A stretch of DNA of 64,000 nt from Pegea sp. RAD2-039. Lineage: Eukaryota; Chordata; Thaliacea; Salpida; Salpidae. This document shows positions 22,917-36,800 of the stretch, piece by piece (position 1 is the first letter of the stretch; each line of letters begins with the position of its first letter). The notes below the pieces were generated by a model. It saw only the letters and a program-made list of their open reading frames with translations. It was not told the origin of the DNA and searched no databases. The DNA lies in NCBI GenBank assembly GCA_034620365.1, contig JAQGEQ010000090.1, forward strand, positions 248,001 through 312,000. Direction: 5' to 3'. Position numbers and translations under genes: made by a program.

Positions 22917-25900
22917 ATTTATTTTAGAAATTCATCAATTTTGTCAATTAAAAATCTAGAAAATTATAACATACTTGTATTAAATAATAATAAAAATACT
23001 TTTTTGAAATACTAGATACAACGATAAATTTATATTAGATTAACTACTTTATTTTAGATTAAAAAAAAAACTTAAATTAAAAATAAAATTAAATAACTAA
23101 AAATAAAATTATTATTTATAAATAAATAAAATTCTATTTAATTTTAAAAGCGATTTAAATGTTTATTACTAAATTGTTGACTCAAATCTTGAAGTATTTT
23201 CAGTCTTTCGAAAATTATGAAAATAAATGTAAATAATGGAGCCGCTCAAAAACTCGCGCCTAGAAATTGACGTAGCGTAGTAAATATTGTGCGAAAATTT
23301 TAAGATTAAATATTTTGAAGTTAAGTTTGTATTAAAAATTTATCCATATGTTAATTCTAAAAAATATTAATCTCTTATTTTAGCATTTTTCGTTATATTA
23401 GAATATAAAATTTAATAAGAAGTAGTACGCCTGACTAACAGTGAAACAACAATTGAAACTTTGCTTACGATCTTGAATAGACTCATGAAAATCTTCTTAT
23501 TATTAATTTTTTCCTAAGGGACTTGGGTCAAACTTATATTTTAAGAAATAAGTCCCTTCATTGATTAATATCAAATACCGAAAATTGCTTGTAGGTGACG
23601 ATATTCTTACAAACGTTACGTTTGATTTATGCTGCATATAAGGAGCCAGGTATTCCTATTCTTAGATATTATACACTTTTTTATCAGAAAATAAAAAGTA
23701 TAAGCAAAAAATTGAAAAATTTTGGTCTAAAAAGGCTTTTTGTCGAATCTTCTAAATTGTACACTGAGATTTCTATAACAACTTAAGCTCAGAATACAAC
23801 TAACTACTATCATAATCGCCCCACCATCAATTAAATTGATTCTCCTCTTATGAATGATACACAGTTGTTAATATTTCCATAACTAATTCATATTTCAGAA
23901 TAAACATATATATAATCGCTTTGAAATTCCTAATAATAGCTTTTGAACGAAAAAAATGTAATTACAATTGATAAAGATTTTGCTTCTAAATTTGCATTTA
24001 AACCCAAAAATCATTTTCTTGTGGAAATAGAACTGATCTCTTAAATTACAAGATACTTGTTTAAATTATTAATAATAATAATAATCGCAGTCATAGACTA
24101 CATTTTTCTATTGAACATTGAGTATTCAACTTCAACAGCTCTTGCCTAGCATTTAAGCTCCTTACGTATTCCTTACTTCATCTGCTGAGTGGTCTTAACT
24201 ACCGAGCAACTAAACCTATGTAGCTTCATCACCTTTAGCAAAGCAGTTTTTGGTGCGTACCTCTAATAAACCACTTTTTATTTCATATTTTTATCTTTTG
24301 CAATTATCTTTACTACAAAATAATTCAAGAACTTATGCCAGCAATTTAGTTTTGCTAATTTACATATCCTTGTATAACTTCTGTCTTTTACACAGCGATT
24401 TTAACACTTTTGTTGTCTTACAGTTTTATAGATGAGCTTTTTTTGCTACCTCATCTTTTACACTTGTATTTGATTGTTAGCAATCTCGAAAAGCTGGTGT
24501 TTTATCTCCTTTGGTAACCACTTCTGTTACTTGTAAAGGTTACTTGTACTAAACCAATGCTCTTCCAATGCCTTCAAGAATAATTAATTGTTTAATCTGC
24601 TTTGGTTATCGGTTTTGTTTACTGAGTTTTTAAATATAAAAAATTTCGAATCTATTAATTTGTTTACTGAGTAAATATCTCGATATTTTAATCTGTAAGC
24701 GCACAATTGTGAAGAATAATGATTTTTTTGTTGGTTCTACTTATACTATAATAAATCTTACAATATATAATTGTTTACAAAATGAATTAAAAACATTTCT
24801 TTGATAAAATTGACGTTGTCATAAAATTATTTGGAAAAATAAACTTTAAGTATCCTATTTTCTTAATAAACACAATAACATTTTTAATTATTCACAATAT
24901 CTGAAAATAACTATTCTAAGCAAGCTCAAAATTTAAAATATGATGTTCATTCTAATGAAATTAACATTCAATATCGCATTGTATCATAATACATTACCTA
25001 AACAATCTTTTTAACATTTTCATGAAATATAAAATGATAAGAGGTTTGTTTTGAAAAGCTCACCAAGTTACCATATCTGGTTACAACTTGCATAAATTAT
25101 ATCGAAAATATCGAATTTGCAACTCTTTATCAAAAGTTCTTTATTTTCAATTCTTTTGAAATATTAGTAACTTAGAAATAATAACTTAAATAATGTAATT
25201 AAATAATAAATTTAGTATAAAATGAAACGGATTCAAGTTATCTACTGAAAAACTTTGATTTGCTTTTACAAAAATACGTAAAAAAGACCTTTTACAAGTA
25301 AAGTCGTATATATACATAATTTGTGATAATTCACAATATTGTTTGAAAACTAGGTAAAAATAAATTATATCTAAATAAACAAACTTTGGTGTATATGTTA
25401 CAAATAAACGCTTTTTACAACAATTTACCTTTATAGTTTATTTTACAAGTTTTAGGTTGAAATTATAGAAGAACGAATTGGAGTTTTAGTAATTAGTTTT
25501 TAATTGAGACATAAAATAAGAACTCAGCAATTTGAATAATAGTAAATTAATGAAACATATACAATGTAAAACTGGAAACTTTGCTATAAAAGGGTATAGC
25601 GTGTTTGGAATAAAAAAAGATGATCAGATAAAATTAGAAAGCAAAATTTTATTCTTTTTATTTATTTATAAATAAAGTTTTATTGAGTTTTAATAAGTAC
25701 TGTAAAATTTAAAAAAAGGGCTTTATAAGGTTTATTAGTTCAGTTCAGAGTTTTTATTTAGTAAAACGTTAAGAACAACAGAATTAGAGAAGTAACTATA
25801 TTTTTAATTAACAGCTCTAAGTTTACTTTAGCGTTAATATATGAAGTACGTTTTATAAGATTACTATTTCTGTAGGTCAATCATAAAAGTCTTTCCAGTT

Positions 25901-26312
25901 TAAATTATCTTTAATTACTTCTAACTAATAATTAATGTAAAAGTAAGATGAAAATCATCTGTTACATTGATAAGTTTCCATAAAAAACTAGTTATTGTGC
26001 TAAAAACTATAAGTAGAAAAACTTAATTATACTTTAAAAAGTTTTGGATAATAACTATAGCAAGTATTAAATCAATAATATTTATAAAAAATGTTGTATG
26101 GTTTACATACTATGTACTAAAATATTATTAGTAAGATGATATCTGTAAATACATACGCTTACTGGTAAACGAATCAAGTAACCAGAAAAACAAATATCAA
26201 AAAACATTAAATTCTATTATACATAGATATTATAATTAAAATTTTACTACTTTAATTGAAGTTGTTACACAAAAATCTATTCAATCTAATTACTAATATA
26301 ATCGACTAAATA
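22917..26312. other. Intergenic region between divergent genes
   Basis: About 3.4 kb between the RNF168-like gene (reading left) and the membrane protein gene (reading right). No recognisable coding exon; short frames at 23595-23786 and 24250-24435 lack family signals. The stretch about 24120-24560 is less A/T-biased than its surroundings, but I could not assign it. Confidence 0.4.
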
Positions 26313-27107
26313 ATGAGTTCCAAAACGATATATCATAAAATAAATGAATTCCAAATTGAAATCATGGCTACATTATGTGGAATGCTTATCTTTTACATAA
26401 CTCTGGCAGTTACCCAATTAATTTGTAAAAAAATTAAAGTTCAAGCCCACCACCGAAATACAAATTGGTTAGGATATATATTTGTATTACTTTCTTCATT
26501 CAGTTCGACAATTACAAGTATTCTAGTTCTTCAAATCGAAAAACCTTCGTTACAAATACTTACAATATATCATATGCTTTTGTTTATTTTACTTTCATTC
26601 ATCACTTTCCTCTTTTTCGGTGGACGCTCAAAGTATCTTTTTCCAAGCAGTTTACTCCACATAGGAGCATTTGCAAATGAAAAGTTAGATCAACAAGACT
26701 ACTCAAAAAGAGTAACTCAAAAGCAAAAAAAGCTCATTCAAATATATGGCTATAAATATGGGTGTCATTCTTGTGGAGTTATTTATAATAAAACCATTCT
26801 TGACTTACTAAAACATTACCAGCAGTATAGGGGAAAGACCATGAGTAGAGCAGCTTACTTTGCAGATCATTCACCTCCACAAGCAGTTGCTAGAAAAGAT
26901 GAACTTACTTCTGGCTTCCTTTTACCTCAATGTCAGTCTTGTTCATATCAACAGTCTTCTTGTGTTAAGAAATCAGTTTATCGAAGTGATTGGGAAGCAA
27001 CTAATTCATCTCATATCATTACTCATGTTACAAGACTCAGGTTATTTAAGCTTTGGGTTCCTTGGCCTGTATTGCTCTATTTGATTCTTCAAATGAATCA
27101 TCTTTAA
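26313..27107 (+). CDS. Multi-pass membrane protein with an HNH-like CxxC-DH-CxxC core
   Basis: A single-exon 264-residue frame. Three hydrophobic helices lie near residues 13-37, 52-74 and 81-102, with a fourth at the C-terminus (248-262). Between them is a soluble domain with CHSC (151-154), a helix, FADHSPP (183-189) and PQCQSC (206-210). Two CxxC pairs flanking a DH...P element match the layout of HNH/treble-clef zinc proteins, where the His of DH is catalytic and the cysteines hold structural zinc. I recall similar uncharacterised animal membrane proteins but no named gene. The HNH-fold assignment is inference from spacing only, and the domain may be a zinc-binding remnant without nuclease activity. 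Cytosolic or lumenal placement is unknown. Confidence 0.7.
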   Translation: MSSKTIYHKINEFQIEIMATLCGMLIFYITLAVTQLICKKIKVQAHHRNTNWLGYIFVLLSSFSSTITSILVLQIEKPSLQILTIYHMLLFILLSFITFLFFGGRSKYLFPSSLLHIGAFANEKLDQQDYSKRVTQKQKKLIQIYGYKYGCHSCGVIYNKTILDLLKHYQQYRGKTMSRAAYFADHSPPQAVARKDELTSGFLLPQCQSCSYQQSSCVKKSVYRSDWEATNSSHIITHVTRLRLFKLWVPWPVLLYLILQMNHL

Positions 27108-27467
27108 TTTTCTCACTCAAAAAAAGTTTAGCTGAAAATAAATTCAAAATATTTTAATAATTATTTATTTACTGATTTTATTAAAATGCGACTGAAGTAG
27201 TTCGAAAACAGTTTAAACTTTTCTGCTTCTCTAAAAATCACTGAAAATATTTTGTAGTTAAACTCTGCAAAGATTTTGAAATCTTTTTAACTTTAAAGAA
27301 TCTTTTAAACAAAAATGAGATCAACAAATTTTAGATCAGAAAAATTTCCAGATAAAAATTATTAACTTTCATAAAAGAATAAAAGTTAAAAAAGTAAGAT
27401 GATCAATTTTTGATATTGATATTCTTTTATATTTACAAAGTATAGAGCTATTAAGGCAGTCACACTA

Positions 27468-30400
27468 TCATTTTAATTCTGTTAAAGCTTCTGTAAACTC
27501 TTGAAGATCTTTTAGTTGCCTTATTTTCAAATTTTCATTTAAGTAGCGATAAAAATATTCCGGTGCTTCAAGGCGTAGTTTTTGCAAAAATATGAGATTA
27601 GATCCGTCTATATGCATAGTTTTAGGTCTGTAAAACATTAGAAAGGTTACTTTTAAATACATAATCCTTCTATATACAGCATATTTTGAGATTTCAAATA
27701 GATTTTAAAATTGCTTTAAGAAATATATTTGATTTTTATGACAAATGGTTGTTTTAGTATAAAAAGTTAGTTATTAGATTCAAGTTTATTATTTCAGGTT
27801 AATTTATTTTTTTTAATTTATCTAGCTATATACTTGAAACCTTACAGTGAAAACTTGTAATTAGCAGCCCACAGGCGAGCTTCTTCATCAGTCCAGTCTT
27901 TAACCTCTGTTTTCATTTGTTTTATTGGTGAAAACATTTCTCTTTTAGTGCAAGATACCTTCAAAACAATTTTTTGATTTATCAAACATTTTACTTTTGA
28001 ATAGCTTCAAACTTTCAAAATCAAATTAGGAAAATAACTTGTTAAATATGAGATATAAATTGTTGTTTACTTTTATAAAACTTACTTTTTGTTTTCTTCC
28101 TCGATTTCCTAATTCTTTTTTTAGACATTGTAGTGAATTATCAAAAGCAGATAAGACGGTAAATTCAAAATGAAGTTTCGTACCCACAATCGCACCTTTA
28201 AAAATTGGTGAAAAACTTTACTTCATTCGCTGTATTGCTTGAAATATCGGATTTAAAAAATTTTTAAGTAAGAATAATAATTCCAACTTTTATATGAAAA
28301 CATAAAAATTTTTCGAAGACTTAAAATAATAAAAAAAGTGAAAAAATAAAGTTTAAATGTAAAATTTGTGACAAGAATTTAGTTAATTGATCATACTGAC
28401 CTAACCAACCATCAGGCTTATAATCTCTTTCTAATAACAATGGAACTACATCTTTATTGCATTTATAAGCATATTCTGCTTCTGTTCTATCATAGACAAT
28501 CTATAAGTTTTGTAAATTTTCTTTAACTCATAATCACCTGCAACTAACACTATCTTTATAGCGTTGAGAAAGAGCTAATAAAACAACGACCGAATTTTCT
28601 ACAGCATCAGCCATTCGTTCAAGAGTACTACCTCCCATTTCAGAGATATCCATCCATATATGATAGTTATAGCTCTCCAAATAAGATTTGATCTACAGAT
28701 ATTAGTAAAATTGTTTTCAAGCTTTTAACAACACAATAAAACGCATATAAATCAGTTTTCCTTGCAATAAATCAACTAATAAGCATCTTAATGACTTTAA
28801 ATTGTTATTAAATAGAATTAAGCTTCACTTTTAACATTGTTTGTTGGTAGTGCCATTGATAACTTATCATTATATGCTTTCCTTCACCAACAAGTTTTTC
28901 TTCTTGCTCTTCAAATTCATCTTCTTCTGTTTGATTAGTCTCTTCCTAAAAATTTACGTCAACTTTATTTAGTTTTTATCAAAACTAATTTTAGTCATTC
29001 AATAACCTGTCCAGTCCGTCTGTCCAACAGTTGACGACCAGGCGCTGGCAAGGAAACTGATTTATTCAATTTGGAATCTTTAGTTTTCTTCTTCTTTGAT
29101 TTTTTCGAGTTTTGATTGGAATTTTTTTCTAATAACCACAATGCACCAGTTGCAACGTTCTTCAAATTTCTAAAAAAAAAAATAAAAATTAGTCACGCAA
29201 ATACAAATGAGAAATTTAAAACTTTGATAACTAGTTTAGAACACAAGAAAATACAAACTGGCTAACTTGTTTGATGAATTATTTTTGTGGTTGATCAGAA
29301 TTTCTTTTACTTCTTGATGTAGATTATTAATTTCGTCGCTATTTTTGTCACTAAAAGATAAAACCCAAACGCACTTAGCTGCTACAATTTGCTCTTTATC
29401 TTGTTCTGTAATCTTGTTTCGGTTATTTTGGTTCAAGGAAAGTAAGAAGATTATATAAATCAGATAAAAGGAAATGTTTTGTTTATATTACATTGAAAGA
29501 TTTCGTTTATCATTAAAGCTAAGAAGTTGTATTTACTTTTAAACTCATTAAAATTTATCAATAATGTTGCAAAATAAATTTATAAATAAATGTCTTTGAG
29601 TAAACAATTAAATTTTAATTAGGGAAAACAATCTTTGTAAAGTTGTAAACCTAAATTTAGCATTCTTTTCAAAGATGCCATAATTCCAGTTTCCATTATC
29701 ACAGAACTATTATATGGATGACTTGCTAACTTAGTCAGTCCTTCAACTAATTCAGTAGCTGTAAAACCATCAAGCATATGCTTTGGATCATCTAAAGCTC
29801 CTTCAAGCATCTAAACATAAAACTGTTTAAACCCATTATTCTATTTTTAGATAGATGTTGTACTAACGCGTATAATAGTTGTAATGATTGTACCATCAGC
29901 AGATATCAAGTGATTTTGACTTTCATCAACTAGATAGGCTAAAGCAATAGTACTTAGTGGCGCTAGTACGTTTGTATGCTGCGATAAGTTTAGATTACTC
30001 ACCATTAAAAATTTTTAGAAATTTATTAGACTAATTTCTGATGTTTAACAAAATATAGATTTTATATCGTTTTATTTTGTAAATATAATTTATCAGAATA
30101 TTTATTTGAATTTAAAGAAGTTATAAAGCTCACTTTATGATCTTTACTATGTTTAGAATACCATAACACTGTATCCACAATGTCTTCCATAACTTTAAAG
30201 TACTTCTTATTCAAACTTGATTTTGAACAATTGTATATAATACTCATGGCAGACAATACAATAAAGCTTTGTTTCTAAATCCAAACATTTTATACAATTA
30301 TAGCAGATTATGTTAGGCTCTTATCCAAAAATAGATAAATGATACAATAAACTTGATCTTAAGTGACATTAATGATATAAAGTCTTTTTAAGAGTCATAT

Positions 30401-33166
30401 AGATAAACAATTTGTTTATTTACTTGTATATTGGCATCTGAATAAAAATGAACTTAATATTTAAATAATAGCTTTTTTTAGGAAACTGTTTTTTATCAAA
30501 TTTTAATCAACTACAAAAAACTTCTTACTTCGTTTGCTTTGTAAGTATTTTGAAACTTTTTAAGATCATTGTACATAGATGAAAGAAAACCTGTTCTACC
30601 AAAATCTTCGCCAAGTTTAACACTAGCGTCACTGAAGTTCCAACTTAACCCTCGCAATATTTGAACACATTCGTATTTATAACTAGAAAAATAGATGAAG
30701 ATCAAAAGCAACAATATATATAAGAAGAACTAATGTATAGTAAATGTAAAAGATTAGAATTTTAATAACTAAAAGTAATTTTCATAAAATTCTATTAAGT
30801 TTAATTTGATTCAATAATAATAATCACAAATAATTAAATCTTAAAACTTATAAAAAACTTTATTTTTTAGTATAGGGTTCGTGTTTTAAAATTAAATCTA
30901 AAAAATCTTATTTATCAGACGGATATTTGTTGCTGACGATACTTTATGATGAGTACTTAGCTATGAGCAAACAAATCTCTAAAAATTTATCAAGAGCAGG
31001 ATACATATTACAAGACTCTTTTTTAGTTTAGTTTCATTGATTAGGAACCCTTAAGATTTAAACAAGAGTCATCGCTCTTCTAAGCGAGTAGTTGTAAGTT
31101 TGATAAATTAATATTTAAAAAGCACTAAATTACCCTTCCATTGGGTATTCGCCACCCTCGTTCGACAAGATGTTCATGTAACTGTTGATCAATTCCGCTG
31201 CTTCTTCTTCTGCTAATTGATCACCAATTATCCTTCGATGGACCTAAACATGATTCAGTTAATCTCTTGGGAAGGATTTTAACATCAACACGAGTTTTTA
31301 ATAAAATAAAATAAAAAGAGTTTTACAAATCAATTTAAATAACTTAGTGACTAGAGTAAGACACTTTGAGTGAAGGCCAGACAAACTCCCAGACTATCAG
31401 ATGATAATTGCTATTACTCACCAAATGCCTTGTCATTAACAGCAATTTGTCAAACATTATCGTATTATATTAATGATTTTCTAACGAAATATCAAGTTAT
31501 TAAAACTTAGTTTTCTATGATTACTTAATAAAGTTGTAAATATCAAAACCAGATATTCGAATATATTCGATTTCAATTGTAGTTGGCAAGTAAATACTAA
31601 ATTATTTGAATCGATGATAGGAGTTAAGTGATGTTTTCATCGTCAATATTATCACATAATAAGAAGGACACCAAGTTAGTTAAGATAGGTCAATTCCTTT
31701 TAATTTTAAAGTTTGTTAGCAAATATCAATTTTAGTTAAATGAAAATTGGTAATCTTAGCAAAATTAGCAAGCGACTGATGCTTAAAGTATTACTGATAA
31801 GTAAGAATAAATAAACAAATAAATTCTATTTTTATGCAAATATAAAAAAATATCATTTATCAAACGTTAATATTAAATTCTAAATTAAAATTTCTAGCAA
31901 AAAGTTTGTGAAATTCCACAAACATAAACAAATACTTGATGCAGACTTCTGAGCTTTTGATATCAATACAAGACGGAACAACTTTTTAATCCAGTCAGTT
32001 TTTAAATCCTCGATTACAAAGATCAACAATCCTACCACACTGGTGATCACGACTTTTTATTTTTCTTTATATTAAACAGTAAAGCTAAGAGCTAACCATA
32101 ACAACGCAGAATTTTGGAAAGTACTTTTTAGATATTTGATGTATTTAAAAAAAAGTGTGAAAAAGACTACTTTTAAGACTATTGAAAATGTTTGACAAAA
32201 TTAAATAAGTTACACTTTTATTATTTCAAATAATTTTCCTCAATTTTTATTTCTATATAAGTTTCTAATAACATTGTTGAATATTTGTAACTTTAACTAG
32301 TTTGATTCTGCAAATATTAAATATTTATAACATATTTTTAGTAATAATGAAGTTTTTTAAAATGAATATTAGTTTAAAAAGTAACTTGATTTAATTTCTG
32401 TTATAAGAATATTTACTGAAATTTTTTTCAGTTTTTCAATTTTCAAATCAGAGCACACATATGTTTTTGGCAACGTAATTATAATAAATATTAAGTTTGT
32501 CCAGGCTTAAAAGCAAATTAAAATAGGTTTCTTACAACTAGCAATATTTAATATCTAAATTCTCAGAACCGATTAGGAATACATTTGATACAAGCTGTTA
32601 AATGACTCGTAAAACCGAACCTGATCAGTAAATTCGAAGTAGTAGTTATATATGTCCTCAAGGCTTTTACGAACTGACAGACTCATATTGTGTTTGAGAA
32701 TATCATTCTCTAAATTAGAGTAGCATAATTTTATCGAACTTTTTATATGTTCAATACCATCTAAAAATAAAAATATCAAAGTTAATTTATTCACTACTTT
32801 TGAAAAACTTATAAATTTAAATAAGTAAAATATGAATTTTCAAACCTTTTAGTTTAGAATTTTCTTCTAATATAATCTTTTTATTTTTATCTGATATTTC
32901 TTCATACGACGACTCAGATGGCACTAATTCTAAAACAGATTAATCGGTATTTATGAAAATAAGTATCTCAGAAGCTTGTAATAAACTGAAAATTTAAAGA
33001 TCCTACCTTCACCTGTCAGATTACTATTTCTTAATACCTCATTTGTCTCTTCAAAAGCTGTTTGTTTTTTTATCGCAGCTTCATTTTCATTATTTATAGG
33101 ACTTTCTACATACTCTGATTTTGTATCTACTAAATTAACAGGTTTAATTCCTACTGAATTACCCAT
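27468..33166 (-). CDS. Armadillo-like, TIR and SAM-like domain protein
   Basis: A many-exon gene starting MGNSVGIKP, a possible N-myristoylation sequence, and ending ALTELK. Approximate exons, 5' to 3': 33166-33007, 32935-32845, 32765-32595, 31250-31140, 30680-30525, 30280-30130, 29980-29880, 29812-29640, 29420-29270, 29170-29010, 28945-28845, 28694-28553, 28503-28405, 28197-28090, 27962-27850, 27627-27468. The first half is helical and resembles HEAT/ARM repeats (RGLSWNFSDASVKL, FTATELVEGLTKLASH). A TIR domain follows: HIMISYQW, then YNYHIWMDISEMGGSTLERM, then VVVLLALSQRYKDS, then RTEAEYAYKCNKDVVPL, then PDGWLGAIVGTKLHF. The Glu of TEAEYAY is a candidate for the NADase glutamate. A SAM-like segment comes last (VKDWTDEEARLW, then LEAPEYFYRYLN). 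The order differs from SARM1 (ARM-SAM-SAM-TIR). Such ARM-TIR proteins occur in invertebrates; a role in immune or NAD+-linked signalling is inferred. Confidence 0.75.
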
Positions 33167-33833
33167 AACTAAATGGATTTTCCAAACTACATTTAGCTGA
33201 AATAAAGTTTAGTCGATTTACATAAAACTTCTTTGTGAAAAAAACACAAAATGTTTGGGATGTAACAAAGTGCTCTTATTTTTATTGTTTACTTTTTGTC
33301 CTTTTGAATAAGTTAAATCCATTTTTACTCTTTTGTTTGCTCTGTATATTGACAAAAGAGCTCACAAAGGCAGCCTCTTTTAGCAGTATAAATGGTTTCA
33401 AGTAATTTTTTAGTATAAATAATTAATTGTTGATGACCAGTTAACTTATTTTAAGTTAAAAGAATTATTAAAATTTGATTTTTAAAATTAAATAAATTGA
33501 AAGAGTAATTTCAAGTGATAAGACATCAGTAGTAAATGAAATCTTACAGAGGCAAAGAACTATTGTTTGAAAAAATTGTGATAATCAATTGAAGAATGGA
33601 AACTTTATTTTTTATAATAAATTTTTTAAGAATATTTTTAAGAAAATTTTTTACGAAAATTTTTAGTTTAAAAAACAATTAAAAAATATTAAATTAAACT
33701 TTCTGCAAATGTTCTAAATTATTATTTTATTTATTTACAAATAGATTAAATAAATTCAAAGAACTTCTAACAACTGCCGAATCAACCAATCAAATATTCT
33801 TCAACAAATTTTATTCCTTCGAAAAAAAATCTC

Positions 33834-36800
33834 TTAAAATAAACCGATTTTGGGTTTTCCGTGGTTCTTCATCAATGGAATCAAATATTTGAAGAACAAT
33901 TCAGCTAAAGGTTCACAAACCTGAAATCAAACATTAGAATCAAATCAATTTTCCAACAAACTTAAACAAACAAAACTCATATTTTTTAATGAGAAATTAA
34001 TTTTGTTATGATTTTAATAACTTTTTCAAAAATGTTTACAACTCAAACAAAAACTTCTAGCGTCTTCGAAAGCTTTTACTAAAGTATTTTTGGTTTGTAT
34101 ATACTTTGTGGTTTCGGACATACAAACCTCTATTATTACAACTCAGGCTTTAAGCCAGGATAATTTCATATTTGGAGTAAAAGTGAAAACTAAATAATAG
34201 ATGCTAAAATGTAACAAGATACTTAGTGTTGCTCCGAGAGTTCTTAAACTTTTAAAAGAGTTAATCTAATTTTAATAGGAATCAAATTTAGTTTAAAAAA
34301 TTTTTTTTAGTTTTTGTTTCTGTAATTTGTAGTTATTAGAAAATTATTTTAAAAATTCACAAATTTAGTTGAAGTGAAATAATTAGTTTTTAAAATACTT
34401 GATGAAAATAAACTTGATGAAGAAGACAAAGTTATCTAAAAAGATCTGCTTTTAATCAAACTTATCAGCTCAGTGACAAGCAGAAATGAGAATATGCAGA
34501 AAAGAGATTTGTGAAGATTAAAATAATGAGAAGATACAAACCTCGCGCTGATCAATCATCCTTTTCAGTTTGACATCTCTCCAATTCCAGTCCAAAACCA
34601 GAAGCTTAGTGAAGTCCAGTGTCATGTGACCTTCAAATAGTAAAAATTAGTTAATTGGAGAAGTAATTGTTCACATCAAGCTCTGTATAAGTCTCAATCT
34701 ACATCTAAAATTACAAATCTCAAAATGACCACAAAAAATGAAAAGGATATTTTATTACGACGTCAGTTTGTTACAACAACAAAATTCAATTCTTTTTATC
34801 ATCAAAAACACAGAAAAAAACGCGTTTTTTTGGTAGACAATTTCTCTTTTTTAGTGAAGTTCTTGATCTTGTATCTTTATAGGATTAGTCGATCTCATAA
34901 TCTCATGTAGAAAAAAGTGAACATCAAAAAATTTTTGAAAATTAAATAATAATTGTAGGTTCTGTTTGTTTGTTGGATTGAAATTTTGTTGTGCTGTAAT
35001 CTAGTTGATCGGATTTCTTATTTGGAACTTTAAGATAATTTTGAGAGGATGAGTCTGTAAGTGATTCTGCTGTTTTTGTGCTAACAACCTGAAAAAAAAA
35101 TCAGTTTAAGTTGAATCCTAACAATAAACAAATTTGATTTGAAAATCATTTCAACAATCACAAACTTTAAATGGAAGTTCATTTTGTTGGTAAGCTTGAT
35201 TACTATAAGTTGAAGAAGGAACAACTTTTGAAGACTCTTTACTAGGAATCCATTTACCTGAAATCAAATTTACATAAAAGCTAATTGAGAAGTGAAGATG
35301 ATTCAAACCTGTCTTTCGGATTCTACTGATTATTAAATAGATGATGATAGCGATGAGACATATTGCTAAGATGCAGACAACGCAGATGAGAATGATTTGA
35401 AAGTGAAGAGAGAGACCACTAACCACAGGAGAGTATTTTGTTGATGGAATCATACCAACTTGAAATAAATTATTTAAAATTCCAATTAAAAAATGAAACT
35501 AATAAACCTGTAGTAGTTGGTTGACTTGTTAAAGAATCTTGAAATGTTGTATTTGAAAGCAATGAGGTTGTCTCTGGTTGTGTTGTAGCAGGTGGTGACG
35601 TCAGAGCATGTGTAGAAGCTGTAGAAGTCGACTGACAACTTTCAGTTTGTTTATTTTCATCTTCATCATCCGTTGTGTTTAAACAATGTTCCACAGAAGC
35701 AGATAAGTTGTGGAAATCAACACAACGTCTAATTCTGGATAGTTTGGTGTTATTGAGCGAAAATCTTCTTCAATGTTTACCTTTCTCTTCTAACAGTTGA
35801 AGAATTGAAGCAAGTTGAAGACCAATTGGTCCAGTCTGTCCATCGAAAGCAATTATTCTCATCTTCACCATTCTTACAATCTTTTACTTGATCACAAACT
35901 CGTCTTGGATTATAGCACTCGGCGCTTTCGATGTCACCGCGCGAGAAGTTTTGACAACGAAATTGATTTGGACAAAACTCACAATTAACTTCATCAGATC
36001 CATCAATACAATCTTTGTGACTATCACAAACCTAAGATCAAAATTGATGAAGGGAGATGTGAGGTGGAAGTTGAAACTTACTTTAGATAATGGAAGACAT
36101 TTAGGATGAGGATGAGGACACATAAAACCGTCACACCATCCTTCATACCAACTACACCCCGTTTCATCTTCCCCTTTTTCACAATCTTTCATTCCATCAC
36201 AAACCTAAAGTGAAGAAGATGAGGAATGAATCCGGATGACTTGTTTTAAACAAACCTGGCTTTTAGAGAGACACAAGAGACCATTGTGGGTTGTGTTGCA
36301 GGTGATGAACCCACAACTAGTTGCTTCTTTGTCTGCACACTAAACAAGAAATTGTGAAGCAAAACACTTGTGGTTGGTTACTAATACCACGCTACGATTA
36401 ACGTGTCAAAATTACATCAGTTTTTCTCGAAAAAGAGAGAATATTAACAAATCTATCTGAACTACCACCTTCTTATCAAAATAAAGTGTTTATCAGCTAC
36501 AAATTTGTAGAAAAAGTATTTGAAACACAAAAGTTATACGTTTGTTTACCAAATATTAATATTTTATTATTGTTTTAAGTGTTTAAAAGCACAAAAAGTG
36601 TTTATAATAAAAGCTACAAAAAACAATAAAAGTAAATAAACTTACTTCAGTTAAATTGTGACATTGTGGTAATGTGCTCCCTTCTAAACAATCTTCTTTT
36701 AAAGTGACTCTTCCATCGCAACATTTAGAGGTTTTTAATTCATTTGTAGAAATTATTTCAGAAGCAGACGATTCCACGCACCGAACACAAGCATGTAAAC

